Shown here piece after piece: positions 7,362 to 13,520 of a stretch of 13,520 nucleotides of DNA. This stretch comes from Candidatus Gastranaerophilales bacterium (GTDB taxonomy: Bacteria > Cyanobacteriota > Vampirovibrionia > Gastranaerophilales > Gastranaerophilaceae): contig CALUTA010000029.1 of assembly GCA_944323585.1 (NCBI GenBank), forward strand, positions 1-13,520, in the 5' to 3' direction. Under the pieces are notes generated by a model, which was not told the DNA's origin, made no database searches, and saw only the letters and a list, made by a program, of their open reading frames with translations. The translations under genes were made by a program, and so were the position numbers. The stretch's first letter is position 1. Each line of letters opens with the position of its first letter.

Positions 7362-8035
7362 TAAATGACAACTCCTTTTGCTTTTAAAACTTCTCTCAGC
7401 ATTTCTCTGATTTGGGTTTGTTTTTTGTGGATTGAATCTGTTGCATCAATTTTTACAAGACCGAACTCATCGACCATTTTTTGATATTCTTTAATTACAC
7501 GTCCCTGAAAAATCATGTAGCTTTCGTAAGGGTCGTTGCTGAGTTTTAAGTCCATACCGGCTTCGTAAAATTTTGGCGCACGGTTGGAGCAGATTCTTTC
7601 CATTGAAATTTTTGGATTTATATCAAAATAAATTGCAAGATCAGGGCGGATTGCAAAGTCGTAAACTTTTCTTACCCATTGAGGATCAACTCCTCTTGCG
7701 ACATCACGGGCAAAAGCTGTATAGGCATATCTGTCTGCAAGAACTATAAAACCTGCTTTCAGAGCCGGATCAATTACCTGTTTTAATCTGTCGGCAAAGT
7801 CTACTGCATGAAGAAGCGAGAATGTTCTTGGAGAGAGCATATTTTTCTTTTTGGCAAGCTTGGTTGTCTGGCAGATTAAAGCGGACGAGTTCCATTCCGT
7901 AAAAATTACATCCTGTCCGATTGATTTCAGCCAATCTCTCAACAGCGCAAGCTGGGTTGATTTGCCGCTTCCGTCAATTCCTTCAACGCAGATTAATGTC
8001 CCTTTTAAATTATGTTTTTCTTTTAATTTAGACAA
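7361..8035 (-). CDS. Thymidylate-kinase-like P-loop nucleotide kinase, paralogue 1
   Basis: First of two tandem kinase paralogues (224 residues). Walker A is GIDGSGKS (19-26); TEW (46-48) stands where dTMP kinases carry REPGG. DFADR lies at 79-83 and DRY at 101-103, followed by AYTAFARDVARG (104-115). The region after residue 150, with a lid-like CSNRAPKFYEAG, differs more from its neighbour, which suggests diverged specificity. It starts at TTG 8035, supported by AAAGGAG (8044-8050) with an 8-base spacer; no better start is in reach. It lies 22 bp downstream of the HD-domain gene on the same strand and overlaps paralogue 2 by one base, so all three likely share a transcript. Generic databases would probably call it tmk; I would call only the superfamily. 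Confidence 0.8.
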   Translation of the reverse strand: MSKLKEKHNLKGTLICVEGIDGSGKSTQLALLRDWLKSIGQDVIFTEWNSSALICQTTKLAKKKNMLSPRTFSLLHAVDFADRLKQVIDPALKAGFIVLADRYAYTAFARDVARGVDPQWVRKVYDFAIRPDLAIYFDINPKISMERICSNRAPKFYEAGMDLKLSNDPYESYMIFQGRVIKEYQKMVDEFGLVKIDATDSIHKKQTQIREMLREVLKAKGVVI

Positions 8036-8057
8036 GATTTTCGCTCCTTTTTAGGTT

Positions 8058-8894
8058 TTATTTTGCCTCCAGCATTGAGGCCGTTATTTTGCCGAATTTG
8101 GCTGACATATTGTCTATCAAATGAATAAGATAAAGTTCCGGTTCAAGATCCCTTTCGTCAAGATCAATAATTGCGCCCCATTCTGCTCTGCCGTGGTGGG
8201 CTGCAATCATTTTGGCAACTTCTTTAAATCCTCTGGTCATACAGATTGAAAATCCGTATTGCGAGTGGGTTAACCATTCTTGGCGGAAATGTTCGTCGTA
8301 GTCAATCAGTCCGGTTTCTAAATCTATGGTGTATTCAAAAATTTTGCCGATATCATGAAGAATACAGGCCGCATAAATATTGTCACGGTTTGGCTTGTAA
8401 TCCATCGCATCCATATTTAATTCTGCAAATTTTACACACTCTAACGTGTGGACAAGAAGTCCGCCGACATAATTGTGGTGCATTAATTTTGCGGCCGGCG
8501 CAACAAGTATTTGTTCCTTATGTTCTTCAAAATAATCACAGATAAATTTGTGAAGTTCGGGATTTTTTATTTTATCAAAGTAGGAGGCCAATTCTTTATA
8601 ATAATTTTCCCGTTCTGTTTCGTCAAGCCCCATTTTGGCTTCTTTGACAAGTTCAAGAGAAGTCACAAGGCAGTTGTTGAACTTTTCGTTGAAAGATCCG
8701 GAAACTATCCTCAACTGATTTCCGCATCTGAAAAGTTTGCTGTCCATTCTGTTCAGTGCTTCTTCCCACAAAATACAGTTCAAGAGAGAGCCGTCTTCCG
8801 GATTTTTAAGCTGGAGTTTGCCCATCTTTGTACCCGCTTTTGTGTCGCCTACTGAAAATATTACAACTTCATAAATTACATCTCTGCTAAACAT
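8058..8894 (-). CDS. OB-fold/HD-domain protein, YhaM-like 3'-5' exoribonuclease
   Basis: The 278-residue protein has an N-terminal OB-like nucleic-acid-binding region (about 1-85, including LQLKNPEDGSLLNCILWE) and a C-terminal HD metal-dependent phosphohydrolase domain. HD ligands visible are H139/H140 (HHNYVGG), H149, the H180-D181 pair in LHDIGK, a later AAHH, and the final aspartate in HLIDNMSAK. This order matches YhaM/CBF1-type 3'-5' exoribonucleases of Firmicutes, which remove nucleotides from RNA and ssDNA 3' ends, though those are somewhat longer (about 310). ATG 8894 has AAGGAT upstream. It heads the unit containing the two nucleotide kinases. Other HD proteins hydrolyse cyclic or deoxy-nucleotides, so the substrate is not certain, but the OB-HD order favours a nuclease. 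Confidence 0.8.
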   Translation of the reverse strand: MFSRDVIYEVVIFSVGDTKAGTKMGKLQLKNPEDGSLLNCILWEEALNRMDSKLFRCGNQLRIVSGSFNEKFNNCLVTSLELVKEAKMGLDETERENYYKELASYFDKIKNPELHKFICDYFEEHKEQILVAPAAKLMHHNYVGGLLVHTLECVKFAELNMDAMDYKPNRDNIYAACILHDIGKIFEYTIDLETGLIDYDEHFRQEWLTHSQYGFSICMTRGFKEVAKMIAAHHGRAEWGAIIDLDERDLEPELYLIHLIDNMSAKFGKITASMLEAK

Positions 8895-9277
8895 AAAAGA
8901 TCCTTATAAAAATTACAACCGGTACCAAAATCATATCATAAATAATATATAATAACGTTTGATGTAAACATTTATATCTTATTTTTTTAATTGCAATTAT
9001 CCATTGGCATACAAAGAATTATGAGATTCTTTGCTATACTGTCAGCTGTGGCAGCGCCAGAAAAATCTGTTATTACATGTTCAGAATGACGGAAAAATTT
9101 ACGTAGATCTCATTCTGAGGCGCCAGCCGAAGGAACAATAATAAAATTCAAAGAGATTCTTCGGACTTTGAACTTAGTATGACAGATTGAACAATCGGCT
9201 GGATTGCTTCGCATGTGCAGGCTTGCAATGACAAATTTAATTTGTGTAAGTCAAGGGATAATCACCATTTTAAGTAA
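8895..9277. repeat. Second repeat-bearing intergenic island
   Basis: Contains no credible gene. It carries several inverted repeats: CAAAGAAT (9012-9019) with ATTCTTTG (9026-9033); TCAGAATGA (9081-9089) with TCATTCTGA (9110-9118); TTCAAAG (9147-9153) with CTTTGAA (9166-9172); and GATTG/CAATC (9185-9196). Words such as CATTCTGAGG, GCCGAAGGA, GAGATTCTTCGG and GCAATGACAAA resemble a dispersed repeat common in many bacterial genomes. CAATGACAAATTTA (9226-9239), GTAGATC (9103-9109) and TCAGAATG (9081-9088) match the island at 1-280. The block looks like a mosaic of decayed repeat copies. Confidence 0.6.
8942..8968 (-). promoter_or_regulatory. Candidate promoter of the HD/kinase unit
   Basis: On the minus strand TTTACA (8963-8968, 5/6) is followed after 15 bases by TATTAT (8942-8947, 5/6). 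The spacer is 2 bases short of ideal, and the surrounding DNA is almost all A and T, so the match is only suggestive. It would give a leader of about 40 bases before the HD-gene ATG. Confidence 0.3.
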
Positions 9278-10306
9278 TTAATTTCTGCTTCGGTCAATTA
9301 TTTTTTTATCCTTGCCCCAGACGAATGAAGAGCGGATTTCTTCTCCGATTTTTTCAATGGAGTGTTCTTTGTTTGCTTTTCTTAGTTCGTTGAAAATTTT
9401 GCAGCCTGATTTCATTTCATTCATAAATTCGTCTGAAAATTTGCCGCTTTGAATGTCTTTTAAAATTTCTTTCATTGCCTGCTTTGATTGTTCGCCGATA
9501 ACCCTGGGGCCTCTTGTCATATCACCGTATTCGGCAGTGTTTGAAATTGAATAGCGCATATCCGCCAATCCGCCTTCATAGATTAAATCAACAATAAGCT
9601 TCATCTCGTGAAGGGTTTCAAAGTAGGCCATATAAGGCGAATATCCGGCTTCAACAAGGGTGTCATAGCCAGCTTTGATAAGTGCGCTTATGCCGCCGCA
9701 AATAACGGCCTGTTCGCCGAATAAATCGGTTTCGGTTTCTTCTCTGAAAGTGGTTTCAATAATTCCTGCACGTCCGGCACCGATGGCAGACGCATAAGAA
9801 AGCGCAACTTCTTTTGAGTCGCCTGAAACATCCTGATAAACAGCAATAAGAGAAGGAACACCTTTTCCTGCTTCATATTCGCTTCTGACTGTGTGCCCCG
9901 GGCCTTTTGGTGCAACCATAATTACATTAACATCTTCAGGAGCTACGATTTTTTTGAAGTGAATATTAAACCCGTGTGAAAACATCAGATACTGGCCTTT
10001 TTTCATATTCGGCTTAATCTGTTTTTCATAGACTTCTGATTGAATTTCGTCAGGGATAAGGACTTGAACTATATCTGCGTATTTTACGGCATCTTCGATT
10101 GACATTGTTTTAAAGCCGTATTTTTTAGCTTTTTCGTCGCTTTTACCGCCGAGTCTTAAGCCCAGAACAACGTCGCATCCTGAATCCTTCAAATTCATAG
10201 ACTGTCCGTAGCCCTGCGAACCAAACCCGATAATTGCAATTTTTTTTGTTTTGATTAAATCTTTGTTAATATCCTTGTCCAGATAAATTTTAAGTTCATT
10301 TTTCAT
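9278..10306 (-). CDS. ilvC: Ketol-acid reductoisomerase, class I
   Basis: Second step of valine, leucine and isoleucine synthesis: Mg-dependent isomerisation and reduction of acetolactate or acetohydroxybutyrate using NAD(P)H. The 342-residue length is that of class I enzymes. The Rossmann motif is GFGSQG (27-32). The cofactor loop after the second strand reads LRLGGKSDEK (50-59). Active-site H111 (SHGFN), metal ligands D194 and E198 (DLFGEQ), E230 and E234 (ETLHE) and S255 (SISNT) are all present, so it should be active. The loop has D57 where class I enzymes commonly have tryptophan, and G54 where a serine often contacts the NADPH phosphate, so cofactor preference may be altered. No ilvBN, ilvD or leu genes adjoin. 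GAGG precedes the ATG by a few bases. Confidence 0.97.
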   Translation of the reverse strand: MKNELKIYLDKDINKDLIKTKKIAIIGFGSQGYGQSMNLKDSGCDVVLGLRLGGKSDEKAKKYGFKTMSIEDAVKYADIVQVLIPDEIQSEVYEKQIKPNMKKGQYLMFSHGFNIHFKKIVAPEDVNVIMVAPKGPGHTVRSEYEAGKGVPSLIAVYQDVSGDSKEVALSYASAIGAGRAGIIETTFREETETDLFGEQAVICGGISALIKAGYDTLVEAGYSPYMAYFETLHEMKLIVDLIYEGGLADMRYSISNTAEYGDMTRGPRVIGEQSKQAMKEILKDIQSGKFSDEFMNEMKSGCKIFNELRKANKEHSIEKIGEEIRSSFVWGKDKKIIDRSRN

Positions 10307-10337
10307 ATCTGCCTCATTTCCCTTTGTTTATCAATCA

Positions 10338-10366
10338 ATTTTATCACAAAAAGAAAAAGATATGAA
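10338..10366 (-). promoter_or_regulatory. Candidate ilvC promoter
   Basis: On the minus strand TTCATA (10361-10366, 4/6) is followed after 17 bases by TAAAAT (10338-10343, 5/6). The predicted start near 10331 gives a leader of about 25 bases that includes the ribosome site. It would let ilvC be transcribed apart from the acetyltransferase gene upstream. No leader peptide with branched-chain codons or attenuator is visible in the 78-bp gap. Confidence 0.4.
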
Positions 10367-10384
10367 AACTTTCTTCTGATTTTA

Positions 10385-11374
10385 TTAATTAATTGCAATT
10401 CCGCTGTTTTCGCCGAAAATAAATACCTGAAGCGCATTTTCCGCTGTTTTTACGGGTTTATAAAAATGTTTTACGAGTATAACCTGATTTTGAATGGCTG
10501 AATAATTTTTGTTTCTTAAGTATTCGCCGAGTTTGTCTGCGGTTTTGGTGTAATTTTTTTGCTTCACAAACGGATAAAAAGTCGTCCTTCTGCGGGAAAT
10601 TTCTGATATTGCATATTTCAAAATGTCGTCGTAAGAAATTTCGTAGCCGTCGTTTGTAATAAAATCTATTATAAAATTCGTATTGTCGCTGGTCGTTATT
10701 GAAAGATAACCGATAATCCTTTTCTTTGATGGATCCTCAAGCACATATCTGTTTTTGTAAAACTGGGAATACCCGCCGAGAAGCGGATCTTCAAACTCCT
10801 GCTTAATTCTTTCAAGTGATGCCTTATAAATTGTTTCAATTTCCGCATTGTATAATTTGCAGACGTTTTTTGCGTCCCCGTTGTTGAAGGGGCGGAATCC
10901 GTAAGGAATTTCAGGGTTTTTGTCAAAGTTTTCTATTTTCCATAAAGTTTCGCTTGCACACTGTCTGAACCCGCATCCGTCAGTGAAAAGCCTTAAAAGT
11001 TCATCATGGCATTCATCAACCGAAACAATAAAAGAACTTGCGCCTTTTGCAGAATATTTTGACGTCACAAAATCAATAAGCTGTTTTCCTGCGTCATACA
11101 TGTTGTTTTGCAAAACCAGACGTGTAATGTTGATTTTGTAAGGGTTGCCTATTGCCGGCTCAATTGTAATTAGCCCCAAAATTTCTTTTCCGTCAAGAAG
11201 AATATAAGATTCATTCAAAAATTTGTATTTAAGCGGCATAATTGAGTTAAGCAGCCCGAAAGGTGTATTAAAAAAAGCTTTCGCAAAAAATTCCCCCTCA
11301 GGAGAGCCAAGATAGGAGATCATTTTTTTAAGTTTAGGATAATCAAAGCAGTTTAACTTTCGGATTCGTGTCAT
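10385..11374 (-). CDS. Tandem GNAT-fold protein
   Basis: Probably an acyl-CoA-dependent N-acetyltransferase of unknown substrate. The 329 residues appear to hold two GNAT-like halves. In the first (about 1-147), ESYILLDGKEILGLITI is the central strand pair, LVLQNNMYDAGKQLIDFV (86-103) is the usual acetyl-CoA loop and helix, and ELLRLFTDGCGFRQC is the classic end-of-domain segment. The second (about 158-310) begins YGFRPFNNGDAKNVCKLYNAEI and ends LGEYLRNKNYSAIQNQVILVKHF. The loop QNNMYDAGK departs from the R/QxxGxG/A consensus, so CoA binding by the first half is uncertain. The ATG has no ribosome site, and a near-consensus promoter ends 6 bases before it, suggesting a leaderless message. It lies upstream of ilvC on the same strand and diverges from the dehydrogenase pair. 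Confidence 0.7.
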   Translation of the reverse strand: MTRIRKLNCFDYPKLKKMISYLGSPEGEFFAKAFFNTPFGLLNSIMPLKYKFLNESYILLDGKEILGLITIEPAIGNPYKINITRLVLQNNMYDAGKQLIDFVTSKYSAKGASSFIVSVDECHDELLRLFTDGCGFRQCASETLWKIENFDKNPEIPYGFRPFNNGDAKNVCKLYNAEIETIYKASLERIKQEFEDPLLGGYSQFYKNRYVLEDPSKKRIIGYLSITTSDNTNFIIDFITNDGYEISYDDILKYAISEISRRRTTFYPFVKQKNYTKTADKLGEYLRNKNYSAIQNQVILVKHFYKPVKTAENALQVFIFGENSGIAIN

Positions 11375-11380
11375 ATTCTA

Positions 11381-11409
11381 ATTATATATTTTATTTTAAC
11401 GTTTCGCAA
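11381..11409 (-). promoter_or_regulatory. Leaderless-type promoter of the GNAT gene
   Basis: On the minus strand TTGCGA (11404-11409) is separated by exactly 17 bases from a perfect TATAAT (11381-11386). Only six bases (TAGAAT) lie between the -10 box and the ATG at 11374, so transcription would begin at or next to the A of the start codon. No Shine-Dalgarno sequence is present, consistent with a leaderless transcript. Confidence 0.6.
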
Positions 11410-11423
11410 GTTTGTGTTAAAAT
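11395..11423 (+). promoter_or_regulatory. Candidate promoter of the dehydrogenase pair
   Basis: TTTAAC (11395-11400, 3/6), a 17-base spacer, then TAAAAT (11418-11423, 5/6) with an extended TG two bases upstream. The start near 11430 precedes GAGGG (11435-11439), 8 bases ahead of the ATG. The boxes interleave with those of the divergent GNAT promoter, so the two polymerases could not bind at once. Confidence 0.4.
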
Positions 11424-11447
11424 TTTTGTATTGAGAGGGATGATGTA

Positions 11448-12458
11448 ATGAAGATAGCTGTTATTAATAATGAGGATATTGTCCTTAAATCAGTTGAAAA
11501 TTTACAATTAAACGGACGCAGAGGTGCCGTTGTAAAGGTTTTGGGCTGCGGTCTGTGCGGGTCGGATATAGTTAAGTTCAGAGAAAAAATCTCTCCGGAC
11601 GGAACAGTTCTCGGGCACGAAATTGTCGCTCAAATTGTTGAAATTAGTTCTGATACCGATTTTAAAACAGGCGACAAAATCGTAACTTCTCATCATATTC
11701 CCTGCGGAGAATGTGTTTTTTGTAAATCCGGAAACGTTTCAATGTGTGCACATTTCAAGAAAACTAATATTCTCCCCGGAGGGTTTAGCGAGTTTGTTTA
11801 TCTGACGGAAGAACATCTGAAGCAGGTTGCGCATCCATTGCCGGAAAACCTTTCAGATATAGAGGGTTCTTTTTATGAACCTCTCGGCTGTTGCGTGAGG
11901 GCGGTTCATAGAGCAAATTTGACAGAAGGATCGAACGTTCTTGTTGTAGGGTCGGGTTCTATCGGAATCCTCATGGCTCAGGCACTTAAGGCTCATGGAA
12001 TGAACGTTATCGGGTGCGATTTGATTGATGAAAGAGTGGAAATTTTGAAAAATCTCGGAATTGATGCGATAAATTCATCAGACTTTGAAAAAACTAAAAA
12101 ATATATTTTTGATAAAACAGGCGGGGTTGGTGTCGATGCCGTGTTTATGACATCAGGTGCCGATAAAGCAATTGATTTTGCCATTAAGATGGTTAGAAAC
12201 GGCGGAACAATCCTTGTTTTTGCAAGCACCCCGAAAAATTTCGGCTACCCTAACAATGAAATTTACTATAGAGAACTTACTGTTCTCGGAAGTTATTCTC
12301 CGGCTCCGTCGGATTTGTCAGAATCCCTTGAGCTTTTAAAATCAGGCAGGGTTAATGTTAAAAATTTGTCAACGGTCTATGAGTTTGATAAAATAAATGT
12401 GGCTTTTAAAGATACAATTTCAAATAAAATTTTGAAAGCTTATATAAAAATAAGCTGA
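11448..12458 (+). CDS. Zinc-dependent MDR alcohol/polyol dehydrogenase, NAD-type
   Basis: Medium-chain dehydrogenase that oxidises an alcohol or polyol to the carbonyl, or the reverse. The 336 residues contain a GroES-like catalytic half and a Rossmann half. Catalytic zinc ligands are C37 (GLCGSD), H57 and E58 (GHE), and E144 (YEPLGC). The four structural-zinc cysteines are C86, C89, C92 and C100. The nucleotide motif is GSGSIG (168-173), and the second Rossmann strand ends in D191, the usual mark of NAD(H) preference. The pattern is closest to sorbitol/threonine dehydrogenase relatives. A homologous gene follows 43 bp downstream, so the two probably act in one pathway. The substrate cannot be read from the sequence. 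Confidence 0.87.
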   Translation: MKIAVINNEDIVLKSVENLQLNGRRGAVVKVLGCGLCGSDIVKFREKISPDGTVLGHEIVAQIVEISSDTDFKTGDKIVTSHHIPCGECVFCKSGNVSMCAHFKKTNILPGGFSEFVYLTEEHLKQVAHPLPENLSDIEGSFYEPLGCCVRAVHRANLTEGSNVLVVGSGSIGILMAQALKAHGMNVIGCDLIDERVEILKNLGIDAINSSDFEKTKKYIFDKTGGVGVDAVFMTSGADKAIDFAIKMVRNGGTILVFASTPKNFGYPNNEIYYRELTVLGSYSPAPSDLSESLELLKSGRVNVKNLSTVYEFDKINVAFKDTISNKILKAYIKIS

Positions 12459-12501
12459 TTGGCAAGTGCACGACCGAACAGGCACTCACAAAGGAAAACT
12501 A

Positions 12502-13520
12502 ATGAAATCAATACAATATTACGGCCCGCAAAACATAAAATATGAAGAAGTTATGGTAAAACCGCCGCAGGAAGGCGAAATTGTCATAAAAATTATGTCT
12601 GCGCTCACCTGTGGAACGGACGTTAAAACCTACAGGCGCGGGCATCCGGTGTTGATTAAAAATATACCGTCAGGTTTCGGGCATGAGTTTGCCGGAATTG
12701 TTAACAGAGTCGGGCACGGAGTCACAAAATTCAAACCCGGCGACAGAGTTGTTTGCGCCAATTCAGCTCCCTGCGGGCATTGTTTCTATTGCCGGCGGAA
12801 AGAGTATAATCTTTGCGAAAATCTGGACTTGTTAAACGGTGCTTATGCACAATTTATTACGGTGCCGTCTAGAATTGTTGAGAAAAACACACTGATTTTG
12901 CCGGATGATTTGAGTTTTGACAAAGCCGCATTCTGCGAACCGCTTGCAAATGTAGTGCACGGTGTTGAAAGAACAGGGATTAAAGAAGGTGATACCGTCG
13001 GGATTATCGGTATCGGCCCTATAGGATTGATGTTTGCAAGACTTGCAAAGTTGAAAGGGGCTAAAGTTATTGCGGCTGGCAGAAATCCTATCAAACTTAA
13101 GCTTGCGGATGAGTTTGCCCATGCTGATGAAATTGTGGATTTAAAAAAATACCCGAATCCTGAAAAAATTTTTATGAGTTTTACGGAAGAAAACAAAGGG
13201 CTGGATGTTGCTGTCGAATGCGTCGGACTGCCTGAAATCTGGGAGAGAATTTTCTCCTGCGTTCGCCCGGGAGGAACAGTACATTTCTTCGGCGGCTGCA
13301 AGTCGGGTTCTACCGTAACTCTTGATACAACCAAGATGCACTACGGAGATATCCGCTTGATGAGTGTTTTTCATCATACACCTGAATATTTTAGAAAAGC
13401 ACTGGAATATATTGCATCAGGCGAAGTTGAGGTTGAAAAACTTATTACAAACACTCTTGAATTAAAAGATGTTGAATTTGCAATGCAGGAGCATATTGCG
13501 GGTCGAGCCGTAAAGTTTTT
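12502..13520 (+). CDS. Zinc-dependent MDR dehydrogenase, NADP-type (3' end cut by window)
   Basis: Second medium-chain dehydrogenase. It starts at ATG 12502 with AAAGGA (12490-12495) 6 bases upstream and stays open to the window edge. About 339 residues are visible, so only a few C-terminal residues are missing. Catalytic zinc ligands are C37 (TCGTD), H61 and E62 (GHEF), and E146 (CEPLANV). Structural-zinc cysteines are C91, C94, C97 and C105. The Rossmann motif is GIGPIG (170-175), but the second strand ends AAGRN, with G193-R194 instead of an acidic residue, a pattern that usually favours NADP(H). It is homologous to, but clearly diverged from, the preceding gene, so this is an old duplication or a recruited partner. 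The minus-strand frames inside it (12832-13377) are shadows. The substrate is unknown. Confidence 0.88.
   Translation, partial: MKSIQYYGPQNIKYEEVMVKPPQEGEIVIKIMSALTCGTDVKTYRRGHPVLIKNIPSGFGHEFAGIVNRVGHGVTKFKPGDRVVCANSAPCGHCFYCRRKEYNLCENLDLLNGAYAQFITVPSRIVEKNTLILPDDLSFDKAAFCEPLANVVHGVERTGIKEGDTVGIIGIGPIGLMFARLAKLKGAKVIAAGRNPIKLKLADEFAHADEIVDLKKYPNPEKIFMSFTEENKGLDVAVECVGLPEIWERIFSCVRPGGTVHFFGGCKSGSTVTLDTTKMHYGDIRLMSVFHHTPEYFRKALEYIASGEVEVEKLITNTLELKDVEFAMQEHIAGRAVKF

Noticed and set aside
8246..8855. Plus-strand open frames opposite the HD-domain gene
   Set aside because: They are shadows of the HD gene. Their translations show no motif and the start codons lack ribosome sites.
8895..9277. Possible CRISPR array or tRNA in the repeat island
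   Set aside because: The repeats are irregular, inverted and unequal, with no constant repeat-spacer rhythm, and no cloverleaf with a T-loop motif could be found.
12843..13334. Long minus-strand open frame of 163 codons
   Set aside because: It is antisense to the second MDR dehydrogenase, whose zinc ligands and Rossmann motif are intact in the plus-strand frame.

Overview
The window looks like an AT-rich bacterial chromosome segment, probably from a non-photosynthetic relative of cyanobacteria (Melainabacteria/Gastranaerophilales type). That assignment rests on overall feel: low GC, many TTA/AAA codons, a SigB/SigF-type sigma factor beside a type IV prepilin peptidase, and gene-free islands with decayed CATTCTGAG/GCAATGACA-type repeats. 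No rRNA or other phylogenetic marker is present, so it is tentative. I see no phage genes, transposase, CRISPR array, tRNA or rRNA.

Layout. 1-280 is a repeat-bearing intergenic island, possibly with the last codons of a gene entering from the left. 281-2040 (minus) is a two-gene unit: an alternative sigma factor, then a prepilin peptidase 2 bp downstream, with an extended -10 promoter ahead. 2179-4113 (plus) holds gatC and pyrG. 4298-5701 (plus) is an MFS transporter of the sugar:cation (GPH/SLC45) type with its own promoter. A bidirectional terminator at 5782-5810 separates it from a convergent gene (5836-6546, minus) that joins a lysine/threonine-rich histone-H1-like linker to a winged-helix domain.

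6690-8894 (minus) is a tight three-gene unit: an OB-fold/HD-domain protein resembling the YhaM 3'-5' exoribonuclease, then two tandem paralogues of a thymidylate-kinase-like P-loop kinase that lack the usual REPGG segment. This is the most unusual block, and a nuclease-plus-nucleotide-kinase salvage or signalling module is a reasonable hypothesis. 8895-9277 is a second repeat island sharing an exact 14-mer with the first. 9278-10306 (minus) is ilvC, apparently with its own promoter. 10385-11374 (minus) is a double-GNAT protein with a near-consensus promoter placed so that the message would be leaderless. Diverging from it, 11448-13520 (plus) carries two zinc-dependent MDR dehydrogenases. The second is cut by the window edge, and the two carry opposite NAD/NADP signatures.

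Most genes are housekeeping (GatC, PyrG, IlvC). I do not see an unmistakable new system. The kinase/nuclease operon and the H1-like winged-helix protein are the best leads.
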